Notes: a model not told the origin generated them from the sequence alone. DNA of 64,000 nt from Paraphysomonas bandaiensis (GCA_965644295.1 CBFFRP010000352.1:1-64000), one strand, 5' to 3'. Shown: positions 1 through 12,980, numbered from the stretch's first letter. Made by a program: numbers and translations.

Positions 1-1772
1 GATCTTATTCTAGTATATTCAGTATGTCACTTCAAGACAATGTACGAGAATACAGTGAAATATAGTGATGTACAAATGGTGTGATGATATTGAGAAACTG
101 AAATAGTTTGATCGTTCAAGATATGTTCAGTAACGAGAGGTTCGCATATGTAGGATATTATGCAGGGATTATAATGAGTTAGTGTTGATTATCACAACTT
201 CGTGTAAACGATACTAATAAATCTATCTAGTCTTACGACAAATTCTCTCTGTGATCTAGTGTAAAATGAGCATTTCTCAACAATAATCAATGACTTTTTA
301 CGTGTTGAAGCAATTAATTAAATGCATAGTTCTAATTTAGAATGTAATTACACATGAACTTCAGTGTTATAAAGAGTTCGTTAGAAACGTCTGAGAGTGA
401 CTCACGGTTACTTTTTTCGAAATCCCATGCAGACTATCGATGGTCACATCTACCAGCTCTCCAGGTAGCATACAAGTCCTGTAGAAGTGGTATGACGCAG
501 CCTCGTTTGACAACTCAGCTGTCACCTCACAGTTTGGTTTGATAACCAAGACTATGGCTCGTGATAACTACTATGGCTAAGTACTATCACTGTGTAGGTA
601 TCAAGAAAATGAGACCACAAAGAAGTGATATTATTACAGGTAAACTTTTGTTTCAATCAACTATACTCGAGTGACTGACTCCCGCGAAGAATCAGCACGC
701 AAACACCACCGCTAGTGATGTCAGGTCGCTAGTACCCAAGTAAGGTCAACATAAACAATAATGAGTCACAACAGAAACATAAAGTATGAAGACAACCGCA
801 GAGCTGCACACACACAACGTCATCCATGTCACACTGTGTTACAACCACAACCACTTTCTACCCGTGACCAGTGTATGCAGGGTCTGTGCAATACTTCCGA
901 TGCGGGTGTAAGGGTCTGCATGGCCTGTCTCTGACATACTGGTCGCTGAGGCTGGGTTGCCATGCTAGGAGTCCTATTCAATGCTGAAGAGCTGCAGTCC
1001 GAGTACTGGTTCAGGTATGAGACAAGCTTGAGGCTTTAGTCATAGTGGAACGAGTTCTTTACTTCTGTGTTTTGCTATGAATAATAATAATATGAGTGAT
1101 TATTTTTTGTTGTCTGCTGATGAATGCGTTATTAATAGTTAGTCGCGCTCTGCGCTTCCAAGCACAACATTGTAGTCTTGAAGTATCACTTGTAGTAACG
1201 CACTATAGCCACGTAAGTAGGGCACGCGAGATGCCACGTGGTCACAACATTTGCGGTGCTTTTATGTTATTCTTGCTTAGTAGGTTTTCATCCGAGCGGG
1301 GAAGGTGCACGGTTTCCTACTAGTGTAAGTCACTCGGGAGAAGAGTGCAAGGTAGATGTATGTGCTGGACGAGTACACACAATGGAGGGAAAACATTGGA
1401 GTCAGCTTGAATTTCTAACAGATTTTGGTAGATGTCTGTTTCATGCGTCAGTGTGCAAAATTGCACCAGTGAGACCGCTTCATGACCGTGGGAGGACCCG
1501 GCGCTAGAGCTACTTTACCCTCCCTTCCAGACTACCTGCTGCTGTGAATACCACCTTGAAGAGGGTCCTAAAGATCTGCCGCATATACAGGAGACATATG
1601 CCGAAGACACCGACCGCAATTTTTTTGTGTTAGGACATGGGCATACGACGAGTTTGTCGGTGCATGCAATAGTAACTAGATGAGAGTCATGTTATGCATA
1701 ATGTCGTGCGAGTTGTTAGGTTGGTCGCGGCAACGCACAAGCTTGCGCTTCTTAATAATCTGACATTCAATA

Positions 1773-1904
1773 TTTATGTTGTCTATAGGCAAAGGCCTGC
1801 GTTTCATTTGGGATGTTAAAGCCTATGACACAGAGCACTTTATGTTGTCTATAGGCAAAGGCCTGCGTTTCATTTGGGATGTTAAAGCCTATGACACAGA
1901 GCAT
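1773..1904. repeat. 66-bp tandem duplication
   Basis: Two head-to-tail copies of a 66-bp unit (1773-1838 and 1839-1904) are almost identical. Each contains GTCTATAGGCAAAGGCCTG and ends in CACAGAGCA. The near-perfect match points to a recent duplication. Confidence 0.9.
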
Positions 1905-2460
1905 TAAGGGGGGCGGTTGTGACTCAGTCGAGCAATAGCCGATTGATGTCACGGTATTTAATATTTATTTATAGGTTCATAATCTTATGGACGATAAGGA
2001 GATCAGGCGTTGGACTGAACATAGGAGGGTGTGTCGTCATCCCCGTATAGGACATTGACTGTCGTTGGATTGTGAGCTTGGCTTGGTAGTATACAGCTGT
2101 ATATTGCACTATACAGTGGGTGCATAGTATACAGGATATATACATTGTAGTGAAGACAGCCAGCTACAGTATACAGTAGGGAAACGGTATACCATTATAC
2201 GGTGTATGATGACAATACTATGTAGGATATGTACAGTCCAATATGTACAGTGGATTGGTATAATAGAGTAAGGGCATATATATACCCAAGCAGTGAGCTG
2301 TAGGTGTAGTCTGTGATAGAAGACAGATTAGAATGCTAGTCATTATTATCACAGATAACCTCTGATAAAACAAGTTAATAACACTATCGTTTACTATCAA
2401 CTTGTGGCTTGTTATTGCCTTACAACAACTAGATAATATCATACATATTGGACTGCACAT

Positions 2461-2540
2461 GTAGACTAGTATTCAACTAGCCGCTATATCGGAACGAGTT
2501 TTTAACGCCTATTGCTAAATAAAAAGACATTCAATATATT
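2461..2540. repeat. Dispersed repeat, copy 1 (matches 27197-27270)
   Basis: About 75 bp around ACGAGTTTTTAACGCCTATT is repeated with a few substitutions at 27197-27270. Both copies contain ATTCAACTAGCC, AAATAAAAAGAC and TTCAATAT. No coding capacity is visible. Confidence 0.75.
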
Positions 2541-3213
2541 GGACTGCACATATACTACACTGTATTATTGTCATCATCTACGTTATATACTAGTATACTC
2601 TTGTATACTGCTGTCATGCTGTAGCTTGCTATCCACACCACACTGTATACACATACACTAACTGTATACTACGCAGTATACTATAACATCACGTCAAGCT
2701 TTCACTCCAATGACAGCCAACCTCCTATATGAGGATGACAACTTTATATTTATATCATTTCATAAAATATTATATTAATATTGTTAATCTGTCCACTATA
2801 CTCTCCATTGAATGCTTATAGTTTTAAAAACTTAAACAACAACTACTTCTAGTTAGCTATTTTTTCTTGTCTGTGCAATGCAGCTGTCGTATAGCGCATA
2901 GCACCCAATTATATTACTGATCGGTATATCTATGATATATGTTACAGAGAAACGCCTGTAGGTGTACATTATAATTGCCGGGACATTTTTCATTAGTATC
3001 ATTAGCAACATTTGCGTTTCGACTGAGTCATTATAGTATTCTATACTCCTAAAATAGAAACAGCAAACAGCATGCACAAGTATAGTATGAAAAGAAGTGT
3101 TAGTTAATAGTCTAAATATGATATATTGTTTAGTCAACAACACTACAACAGCCAATTTAGTTAACGACCCTGTTAAACCCTGTCAAAAAGCTTATTTCAG
3201 TTTACGTTACTAT

Positions 3214-6200
3214 TTACTTGGTTCTCATTGTTTTTACTCCACGAGATGGCAGTTTGGTGACTGATTTAGTTGATTGCGAAGTCGATGTAGTCTGACTTCC
3301 GTTTGCTTCTTTTAAATATCTCTTGGGCTTTCCAAGCTCGCATTGATTTACTTGACTTGCAAATCTTAATGAACAAAGTGACTCAAAGTATGATTGCTCA
3401 GTTGGGCTCAAGTTTACCATCTAACAAAATATTATTCCTCATAATGATAGAATATTTCAACTTACCATGAGTGCTTTACCATCGCCGGATAAGGATGGCT
3501 GAAGTAAATGCGTAAGCTTCGAATTCCGAAAAGGAATATGCGCTTGCTTATTTGCAATAGCAACAAACACGTCCGTCAGGGAACTAAGAGACTTATTAAT
3601 CGCAAGGGTCTCCTTCATTGTAGAACCTGTGGCTCCTGATCTATCCAAACGTTCTGATCCCGCCAAATCAACCAAGTTAAGAGCACCTTTAAGTACTATT
3701 CCTTCGGAAGGGTTTTTTGCCTTGATATATAGCGTAAATATGGAATGAGATCGAGATGATTGAGCATTCATAGCTGTATGTCCAACACTACGATGTCTTG
3801 CTGCGAACTGCATCACTTGATCAAGCTGTTCGGAATTGTTAGGGTCGATAGTCATCATTGTCACATCGGAGACGTAAGTGTTTCCCGAGGCATCTTTCTT
3901 GATATCATGCTTCACATTAGGGTCGTTGTTCTCTCTCAATAAATCCTTTAATTTGCGTTAAAATTGGCTGAGTGAAAACAAATTGAGCAAACCTTAATCA
4001 CTTCATTGTAGATTTCTACAAATGAAACCTCCATTGTATACTCCCAACCTTTCTCTTCCTGTGCATATTTGTACTTTCCTACTTGTTGTACAGCACGAGG
4101 AATGATGCCTCTCATAGGACCATCACCACTTCCCTGCATTGTGTGAGTTTTACCAGACCCAGTTTGACCATCTGTGGACTAAATGAGTGGGCTAACGAAG
4201 CATCCAATACAACTTACAGCTAAACAGGCAAACATTATAACCGTCTAATGCAGACTGTACAAATTCAGACACTTCTTGGAAGACGTGGTCCTAATATTTA
4301 ACACTATCAGTTAAATGAGTATAGAGCTATAATTTCCAATACCTGGCTTGCCGATTGACCAAACACTTTATCAAACATGAATCCATGCTCCTCCGGCTTT
4401 TCATTTGGTTTCGTTGCCTTCTTACATATACGGAGCCCAGAATTATCATGACGAGTGACAATAGTGGACTCTGGTGGTGCCATGGGGTCAATACCCTCGT
4501 CACTAGGCAGGAAGGGTCTAACCCTGGCAAACACCCTCACGTTTCCTCTCAGCTCTTGTACAAGATTATGGAGCTTTCGCCTTTGCTCATCTCCTGCTGC
4601 AAGTTTCAATTCCAGCTCGCGTATGCGCCCAATAGAAGCACTCTCTTCGCTTGCTTTGTGTTCATTCATTTCTGCAATACGCCGTTTTAAACTCACAACC
4701 TCTCCTTTGACTCTACCAAGCTCTGTAACAGCCTCGTGGTTTGCCTCCGCATGTTCGAGGGCATGTTGACATTGCTTAAGTTCACCCTCTAGCACTTCAA
4801 TTCTCTCCAAATACCCAGCGTTTTTAGATATCTCCTCATCCCTAGTCGAAATACATTTCAACAATTCCACTTGGTGAGCTTCGGCATTAGCAGCCATTTT
4901 TTCTCGTAACTCCTTCATTTGATTAGCACAGTCTGTTTGAGTAGCAAGCAGTTGAGCACACGCAGCGATTCGTTCCGTGCGTTCCGACTCCTCGCGCATT
5001 TCGGCCCGAGTTCTGATTTCTCGTTCCACACCCAACTGAAGCATGGCATCTTTGTTTTGTAGCAACTCTTTGTCTTTTTCAGTCACTAAGGCTTGCGCGG
5101 ATTGTAGTGCTTCCCGTAAATGATTTAACTCCTTAAGAGATGACGAGAGCTCCTCTTTCTTGGACGCAAGGTCCTCCTTATCTTCTACACGCTGTTCTTC
5201 AAGCTTTTGAAGTCGAGGTCTTAGAGCACTATTAAGAAACGCGTAAATTTAAGTACTGATATCCTAGTTATATTCACCTCAATTCATCACTTAATGCGGA
5301 TTTTTCATTAGCATAGTGGCGCTGAAACTCTTGCATTGACACTAGAGTTGTTCTTAAATCTGTATCCTTCTGTACCAGCTGCTGTTTTAACTCTGAAATG
5401 TCTGCAATTAATTTATCAGCCTCATTCTTGTACTGTTGTGAAGCTCCATTTTTGTCTCTTAACTCTAGTTGAAGCTCGGATATGGTTTCTTTATCAAGTA
5501 AAGCTTTTTCTTTTAACGTTTCAATTTCACTGAGTGCCGCCTTGAGTGCTGTACGCTCCTTATCAAGATCTGCTAGGAGAGTAGCATTTTCAGATTTATA
5601 TGTAGAGACAGCCTACAAATACTTTTATGTAATCGATGAATTGTTGATGCTATATATTCCGTACCTTGTCAATATGCCCATCCATTGAACTTGAGAGTTC
5701 AGATTTCTGTTTCTCCAGTTCAGCAAGCCTTTCTCTGCATTCCTGAAGATCTCTTTCGGTCTGCAATTGCTGGGATTTTGTAGCGCTAAGTTCGTCTTTT
5801 ACATCTTGCACTAAGCATTTTTGTGCTTCCAATTCTGTGTTTGAGTTGTGTAACTCTGCCTCAACAGTCTTGAGCTTGGAATGGCACGAGTTGTAATCAT
5901 TGGATAGTCTGATATAGTCCCTCTTCAGCTGACTTTCATTTTTCCTCAGGTCGCTATTCTCACTGCGCTTTTCATCCAACTCGCTTCGGATCGCATATAA
6001 AGTATCATCCATTTCCTTCTCGGCAGTTTCGCATTTTGCTTGCAGTTCTTTGAACTCACTGGATGTTGTCTTTAGAGCACTTCTCAGATCAGAAATAACT
6101 TCAGCTTGGCGTTTTGCTTTGTCTCGATAATCCCACTTGCATTTGACTTTCAACTTTGGAACAATTATTTCATTTATTTGTTCCTCGTTAGATATCGCAG

Positions 6201-6666
6201 CATTTTCGAAAAGCCCCTTAATTCTTCCTGTTGTAGTGCAACGAAGCAACACACTCTTACGAACTTTTCTGTGACTACCAGCACTTCTTAGTGCACTGCT
6301 AGGTGCCTTCGATACAGATGACTGAGAGCGAGGAGGTGACATATTCGGCCTTGTTCTCATTGGAGTTGTTTGTGAACGCTCGATTGTTTTCGACTTTGGA
6401 GCCACTGCTGTTCGCCCTTTTTTCGCCTCTGCCACTGAGGATGTGGCGTTGTATCGGGGCAGCGCGCTTCTTGTCTTCAGCATAGAACTAGACTTCTTGG
6501 TATCTTTCTTATCTACAGTTCGAAGTCTCTTCGCATCCTCCCTTTTGTCTTTCAAGTTAGGAGAGCGGTTCTCGCTGTCATCTCCATCTGAACTCTTGCG
6601 CTTTAAGCTGTCATTCTGTAACAACTGTGCACTGGCATCAGCTGTTCGACTTCGTGTACTTCTCAT
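3214..6666 (-). CDS. Kinesin-14 family motor (C-terminal motor)
   Basis: Minus-end-directed microtubule motor by family. Seven exons join in frame: 6666-5665, 5612-5278, 5228-4343, 4290-4218, 4171-3993, 3945-3466 and 3420-3214, giving about 1,053 aa. The N-terminal 200 residues are basic and low-complexity. A long coiled coil spans roughly 200-670. The motor domain is C-terminal and starts with the kinesin-14 neck [14 protein letters not shown] near residue 674. The P-loop YGQTGSGKT (about 766-774) is rebuilt across the exon 4/5 junction, which fixes that acceptor. Switch I SSRSH is near 888 and switch II DLAGSE near 918. The end reads [17 protein letters not shown], then a short basic tail. 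The all-C-terminal motor plus neck make the kinesin-14 call firm; cargo and role (spindle or transport) are unknown. It starts head to head with the permease gene. Confidence 0.93.
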
Positions 6667-7095
6667 TCTGAATGATTTGGTGGTTATTCTTTACGATATA
6701 TATATTGGAAGCACTTTGTGCCTCTTAATATTTGCTGTTGTGTGCTGTGGGTGTCTGTCTGTCTATCTCTATATGCACACAGCATCAAGCGGTTGAGATC
6801 ATATACAGCACTATCAAGAAACCAACGGCCACTTTACTCCTTTACGTGCTGGTGATGATGATGTCATATTCTATGTCACTGCTGATGATGGTGTATATCA
6901 TCAACCCAATCTAAATATACGGTATAATACAGTCGGTATAAAGATGTCCACATACAGCAGGCGTACATCGTGGTACTGTATACGGTATATCTATCTCCAT
7001 ATCTATATATATGTACGTGTATATATATACCACCACAGCACTTATAAATCCAGCTTCCTCGTCGCACATGTGACAGTATCAAACAGCATCAAGTA
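6667..7095. promoter_or_regulatory. Shared upstream region of kinesin-14 and permease
   Basis: This 429-bp gap separates two divergent start codons. It is rich in TATA/GTATAC words and contains TACGGTATA at 6918-6926 and again at 6981-6989, with TCGGTATA between them. A related CGGTATA word recurs near other gene starts in the window. No experimental promoter evidence; inferred from position and composition. Confidence 0.45.
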
Positions 7096-8691
7096 ATGAG
7101 TCTTACTGATTCAAACAATGCGTTTGTTTCGCATGAAGAATCAAACGGTACGGTGCTTCGTCGAACTCTCGGATATCGCGACGCTCTATGCGTAACTATT
7201 AGTATTATGATTGGCTCTGGTATCTTTTCAAGTCCTGGTATTGCACTCGAGAGATGTGGATCCCCTGGGGTTGTTTTATTTATTTGGTCTGCTGCTTGCC
7301 TACTTGTCATCTGTGGTGCTCTCTGTTATGCAGAACTGGGTACTATGTTCCCAACAGCAGGAGGTGACTATGAATATATATCAAGAGCATATGGTAAAGG
7401 GGCTGCTTTTTCGTTCGCATGGTATTACTTTTGGATATGCAAACCAGGGGCTCAGGCAATTATTGCCACTGTGTTTGGAGAATACTTTATGATAGTAATT
7501 GTTGGACGCGACTTTACTGATCTGTCCGAATCTTATTCATGGGCCAAAATTGTTGCCGTTATATTAATTGTGACCTTAACCTGCATTAACTGTATTGGGA
7601 TCAAAGAAACGTCTGCGTTGAATAATGTATTAACATTCTCTAAAGTGGTGCTCATTATTGTCGTATTTATATGTGGTGTGGTTTATGCAATACGTGACTC
7701 ATCAGTTCTAGAGTTCAACTTGTCGCCGTCTGAATCATTCAAAGGTATGAAGCCTCAAGGCTTGGGTACCGCCCTTACTGCGTGTCTGTGGGCATTTGAT
7801 GGGTGGGCAGACCTGGTTTTTCTTCAGGAGGAACTTAGAAATCCCACTGACCTTCCAAAAGTTATCGTCAGTGGTATACTGATTGTGTCTGTGTGCTATG
7901 TTATGGCCAATATAGCTTATTTCTGTGTGCTTACGAAAGATGAAATAGTGGCATCAAGCACTATAGGATTAGATTTTGGATATGTTGTTCAGGGTGCAGC
8001 GGTCGCGGGTATTTTTGCCCTCGGTGTCTCAATCTCCACTATGGGCTCTGCAAACTCCTCTATTTTAACAGGTTATATTACCTTCATATATGCTTCACTG
8101 TCATCAGCACTTTACACACAGGTGGAAGGGCATTTTTTTCAGTTTCTCGGGCTGGGCAAGCACCTCGTTTTCTGTCGAAGCTAAATAAAGCAGGTAAGGT
8201 TGATATGCTCAACCGAAGGAACTCATTATTGATTCCTGGTTCTCCTAGGATCTCCTTATTGTGCCCTGATAGCACAGGCAATTTGGACAATTGTGTTGCT
8301 GCTTTTACCAGGGTCAAGCTTCTCTTCGTTATTGAATTATTTTGGTCCAGCTAGTTGGCTTTTTTATGCAACCACTTCGAGCGCCACCATCGCGCTCAGA
8401 AAACAACTTCCGAATGTTGATAGGCCTTTTAGAGTTCCAATGTATCCCATCCCTCCGGTTTTAGTTATTTTGACTTCCTTCTATATTATCGCGAATAGTA
8501 TTGAAGAAGATCCACTATTTTGTACACTTGCATTATGTTTTGTATCCTTATCTGTGCCCGTGTGGTGGCTTGTATCATCTTATGGTCACCTGTTGAAACC
8601 GAAGTCACAGCTTGTTAATAGCGCGATGCCCTATATACAGTACAGTGTCATTCATGTACAACTGGATTTCGCTGTAGAAAATGAGACATAG
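7096..8691 (+). CDS. LAT/APC-type amino-acid transporter
   Basis: Membrane permease of the amino acid-polyamine-organocation superfamily, closest by eye to the y+LAT/LAT branch. Three exons (7096-8071, 8122-8193, 8249-8691) encode 496 aa; introns are 50 and 55 nt. The first transmembrane segment carries the family signature IMIGSGIFSSPG, and the helix-6 region has CLWAFDGWADLVFLQEE. Exon joining restores the conserved stretch GRAFFSVSRAGQAPRFLSKL, equivalent to the SSRLFFVGSREGHLPKIL part of animal LATs, which proves both junctions. About 12 hydrophobic segments are visible. Substrate cannot be told; plant relatives move polyamines, animal ones large neutral or cationic amino acids. The cytoplasmic N-terminus is short. 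Confidence 0.92.
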
Positions 8692-8857
8692 ATTTATCTT
8701 TAAGAATGTACATAATATGAGTATATGCATTCCAGAAGATCTGTGTTGCGATAGTTAGCGCCGAATATAAAAGTACAATATGCAGGGCTTAGTGGAATTA
8801 AGGTTTATAGATAGCTGTCATATTCAGTGGCAGATTCATTTTGTATCAACTAAATAC

Positions 8858-8942
8858 AATAATTAAAGACTTCACAAAAAGAATAAAGCCTAATAGTATT
8901 GCGTAACAATTAATTGAATTGCAATTAATAGCATGGAATATA
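8858..8942. repeat. Left flanking direct repeat of a decayed element
   Basis: This AT-rich segment (core AACAATTAATTGAATTGCA, followed by CATGGAATA) recurs in the same orientation at 11172-11262. An inverted, diverged copy lies near 50640-50695. The following 130 bp (GAGTTTTGCTGTTTGAGCA and onward) matches 44533-44660. Confidence 0.6.
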
Positions 8943-9226
8943 CTGTCGAGTTTTGCTGTTTGAGCAATTAAAAGCAGTAATTCTAAGGAATTGGAGTTAT
9001 GATGGTTAGTCGAAGTATACAGTAGTGGTTAGCAGTAATATGAGAACTAACAACATGATGACTACTGTAGTAATAAAACTGAATATAATATATTGATCAT
9101 ACAAGAACATCGCGCCAAAGGTGTACTGCTTAAAAGCATTGCGGCAAATAAAGCTTGTAAGAGGAATGTAGCCTGGGTCCAATCACCAATCACACCCTGA
9201 ATGACGTACCACTCTAATGAATCTGA

Positions 9227-10660
9227 ATGAACATATATGAAGACAAAGTCATTTATATTGCAGACGCAATTGCCGGAGAGGACTGGCTTGAAGTTGACCG
9301 ACTACTGGAACGACAAAATTACACTGTCTGTAACATACATCGAAGTGGACCAAAAGCCATTTTGAACGAATACTCACGGCGGGTTATGACACTGGCACCT
9401 ATCCGGGGAACGACGGCCGCATCACACAAGCCCCCTACTCACTGACTTCCAATCCCTCCGCAATCAACGGATGCTGGAGACCTACACTGCACTTCGAAAT
9501 CAACGCTACGGTCACAATCCCGACCGGGCGCCTGGATATTGGACAGACAGTGGGGCACTACTTCCGCGCAAACTGGCACAAGCAATTGGTGGTCTATCAA
9601 AGGGTAAAGATAGTCCACACCTACGCCAGAGAGTGCTCAATGCAGCATTGACAGTGGACAAATCTTTCAGCATAGCACACAAGGTCTTGACCTGCTGGCC
9701 AAAGCCGCATGTTCTGAATACTGTGGCTTTCGACTAGACTCACTCAAACACATGTGTCTAGACTGCACAAATGACACCATCACTCAGATACGGGAGACTG
9801 CCTTTCACAGCCACAAAAACGAGCTTTAAGAGGTACTGAGAGATCAGGATCTACGCCACTGGACCACCAATGCGCTACAGCGGCTCTCCAGCAGGGCCTG
9901 GAGACCATCCTTCCCGCAGGTGGAGAGATTCTGGACAGGCACCATCACCACTGCACAACTCGAGATGGTTTTTGGAGATCACATCCATGAATCCCTGATA
10001 CCTCAAGGTCTGCGCAACCTTGAAGAAGCGGTTATCAGTCTGCTTCTCCCGCTTTTTGCTGCAGCAAAGCTCATGATGCAAGATCGAAGGCGACGCTATT
10101 ATATATTACCCTACACAAAGGACCCCCTAGGCTACTCCCGCGACCGCGTCAAAAACGTAGACAGCCATGGAAACGCCCCAGGGTGCTACGATTACTGGGA
10201 GTCCGCAGACTATCCGAGACTGGACCACCGCCCACCGTACACACGAACCCCACCACTCATACACACAGGAACATATCACTGTCCCGCAAGAAACCTTCAG
10301 GCCCTCGACAACGACGCCGTCTCCGGCAACTCCACCTATGCCTAAGGCCCAAATGGTACACTGAGACAACGCCACATTCCACCTCTCCACCCACCTCTCA
10401 GCACACACATCTAGTACTCGGTACGCTTAGGACCTTAATACAGAACCCTGTACCTCAGAGCCTGGTAGAACCTCATCCCAAGGGGAGACCTCCTTCTGAT
10501 AACACGCGCCACTGAGTCTTAGGGCACACGATCATGGCGAAACTCACAATCAACATTAAGAACGGAAGTGATCGCACCTTGTGCAAACAGCTCCGCACTC
10601 TGACAAATAGAGGAAAAGGCATGTGCCCTTGTGCGGAAATGACACTTGGTGGGGTTCCAT
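9227..10660 (+). pseudogene. Decayed coding relic, possibly retroelement-derived
   Basis: A GC-richer island in AT-rich spacer, with protein-like translation broken by stops and frame changes. Pieces read around 9227-9445, 9471-9737, 9700-9831 and 9920-10345. The third piece carries a Cys/His cluster (CSEYCGF, then HMCLDC), reminiscent of the zinc-binding tail of retrotransposon polymerases, followed by ITQIRETAFHSHKNEL. No reverse transcriptase or endonuclease motif is left. The island lies between direct repeats at 8858-8942 and 11172-11262. The mobile origin is inference; it could also be a dead host gene. Confidence 0.45.
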
Positions 10661-10927
10661 ATTTATCATAATGGTCCAAAGATTTATGGAGATAGTAGGA
10701 GATCTGGGCAAGTGCTATTTTGGCGATGAGGTCAGCGAATTAATCCCAAATGCAGTGATACATGCTAAATTAGAGTGCTTGACAGCGGAGTTAAGAGAAT
10801 TCGAACATGCGATCCCTAGTACAAGTAGAGCCACCACCTTGGTGCGGATGCAGACAAAATTATGAAGCAGCCCTTCAAAAGTGCTTTATGAAAGTCCAAA
10901 GCAGATTGGAGGACGCTCTTACTTGAT

Positions 10928-11030
10928 CTGAAACCCTCAACAAAGTCGAATTCGCACCTTTTCGTGGTGTTCTGGGGTGTAAGTACCGGAGATACTATTC
11001 TTCCCACTCATAGCCAAATAAATGCTTGTG
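10928..11030. repeat. Dispersed repeat, ACCCTCAACAAAGTCG family, copy 1
   Basis: A segment starting AACCCTCAACAAAGTCG and running through GCACCTTTTCG, AAGTACCGGAGATA and CCCACTCATAGCCAAAT recurs at 31718-31865. The second copy carries a roughly 40-bp insertion. It is non-coding. Confidence 0.65.
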
Positions 11031-11171
11031 TGGTAGTGTTTTTGGGCCCTGACGAATAGGCATCCTGGAATGGGCCTACCTCAAAGGCATCCCGGGTATT
11101 GGGCTGCCTGCTGAAGTCAAGCATTCGGAAATGGGCCCACCTGAAAGGGCATTCACTTTAGTTAAAAAAAT

Positions 11172-11262
11172 AATAATTGAAGACTTCACATATATAAAGC
11201 CTATTAGTACAATAGTACCATAATTAATTGAGTGGAACAATTAATTGAATTGCATGGAATGT
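11172..11262. repeat. Right flanking direct repeat of a decayed element
   Basis: Same orientation and same core (GGAACAATTAATTGAATTGCATGG) as 8858-8942, diverged by a few substitutions and short indels. Both share GACTTCACA and AAAGCCTA upstream of the core. Together they bracket about 2.3 kb. Confidence 0.6.
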
Positions 11263-11324
11263 ACATAATAAATGCTCACTGGAAGACTCAAAAATCCTAC
11301 AGTTAACATTTGTCATATATATCA

Positions 11325-11435
11325 ATATTCTGCTTGCTCACTGCGTACTGCTTTTGCTCTGAGTGATGGAGCGAATGTGGTTGCACCTTGGTGCTTGCGG
11401 TGACGCACAAGCAGCTTTCGTAGCACTAAATAAAA
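11325..11435. repeat. Dispersed repeat, CTTGGTGCTTGCG family, copy 1
   Basis: Contains CACCTTGGTGCTTGCGG, GACGCACAAGCAGCTTTCG and GTAGC. Related copies occur at 27093-27150, 32250-32371 and 59859-59925. The 32.3 kb copy also shares the upstream TGCTCACTGCGT and GAGTGATGGAGC words. Confidence 0.7.
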
Positions 11436-12801
11436 TCAATTTAGTAGTTTTTGTTTACATGTCCACTGCTAATAATAATGCACGGAATATATCGGTGGAG
11501 CTGATTCATCTCATGAGATTTAAACTGAAATGCAGTCTTATACGCAATCAGGCAGAACTTGTGCATTAAGGTAGCTTATTTTTGTTCTGTCGTACAGTCA
11601 CGGCACCAAGTATAACCCAACTACCAAAGGGTAAATGACAATCGTACATACAGAAATAATGTTTACATACCGCACAAGTTATATGTCACATAAAAAAACG
11701 GTAAATTTCTCTACATCTATCATATACTAATACAAAAACGTAATTGCAATTGTTCCAAGTTCTACGACGGCAAGTAACTTAAGTTCCTACGGGTGCAATA
11801 GTGATACACTCAGATGTCAATGTATTATATAGCTTCATCTGGGTTTAACTCGATTCTTTTTGCTATTTTTGTTCTCCAATACGTTGCCAATTCACTCCTC
11901 CTATTTTCTCTTATCCCACTGGAAGCTGGGGAATCTACATGTTAGAAAAAATTCATACTCACAAGGGTATACATATAACCAGTTTTACCTGTTGTCGCCC
12001 ACATCACATAAGCAAGGCGAGATGTTGCGAGGTCGCGAAGCATCTCAAGCATCCCACTTACGATCAATGGTTTCTGAAATCAATTTCAAAAGAATTTGAA
12101 GAAACAGTTTACGAAATTTTACCTGCTGTGAGAGCATCAGAGGTCCTAACGCATGAAGAATAACCAACAGTCGTTTCTCATTGTATGTACTATGTATTAA
12201 TTGAATCACACTCAACAAATGTAACATGCTATGTACTTCGAAGAGCTTGATATTAGCGCAGTTTACGTTGCTGTCCTCAATCCCACCATTTTTATAGTGG
12301 TGGAAAAGATGTGAACCTAAGATTATATCACACTTGACCATTACGAGTATATTACTATTAACCTCTCGAAATGCTTACGACAACTGAGTTCGCGTCCCCA
12401 GCACAGAACTGCAGAGCCAATTGCTCTACAACCTACGTCACAATAAGTCCACTGATATCAATGTAACGGATATTACCTCCGGAATATGTACTCGCGGTAA
12501 ACAGAGTTCATACATGGTACCTGCATGGAGCTCCTGATAGACAGTGAGGAGAACCAACATCATCAACACATCTATCCATATACCAGTGGGGCTGATTGTG
12601 CCCAAGTGAACAGAAACGGAGGACACTGCCGTCTCTTGTATACTTCATACATAGAGTCATGAGGTCCGAAATCTGCCATAGGTTAGGATTGGGGGGAATT
12701 GTTCATGGACTGATTGGTGTCTGATGTACCGTCCATACGGTATAATAAGCTAATCCGTAATACTATCATCTCCTGTACAATCAAGAACATGAAAATATTC
12801 A
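11436..12801. other. Spacer without recognisable gene
   Basis: Short open frames here (for example 12045-12341 on the minus strand) show no protein family, no splice continuation and no conserved motif. Around 12380-12445 there is a weak tRNA-like fold on the minus strand, discussed among rejected items. Confidence 0.5.
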
Positions 12802-12949
12802 CACATACATACAAACATACATACATACACACATACATACATACATACATACATACATACATACATACATACATACATACATACATACATACATACATAC
12901 ATACATACATACATACATACATACATACATACCTACATACATACATACA

Positions 12950-12980
<31 letters not shown>

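Larger units (their letters stand above)
1..3213. other. Left spacer without a recognisable gene
   Basis: No reading frame here resembles a protein, and none can be extended by splicing into one. The stretch is AT-rich. It holds a 66-bp tandem duplication near 1773, a run of GTATAC/TATACAG words between about 2080 and 2710, and one copy of a dispersed repeat near 2461 that recurs near 27197. The kinesin gene ends at its right edge. Confidence 0.6.

Noticed and set aside
9920-10345. A 141-codon frame as a functional gene
   Set aside because: It is one piece of a broken, frame-shifted coding relic without start context or domain.
12380-12450. Possible tRNA gene on the minus strand (AGAGCAATTGGCTCT D-arm-like hairpin, CAG-TTCTGTG-CTG anticodon-arm-like loop)
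   Set aside because: The T-arm is poor (no GTTCGA motif), the anticodon stem has a mismatch and no acceptor stem pairs. At best a decayed tRNA-derived sequence.
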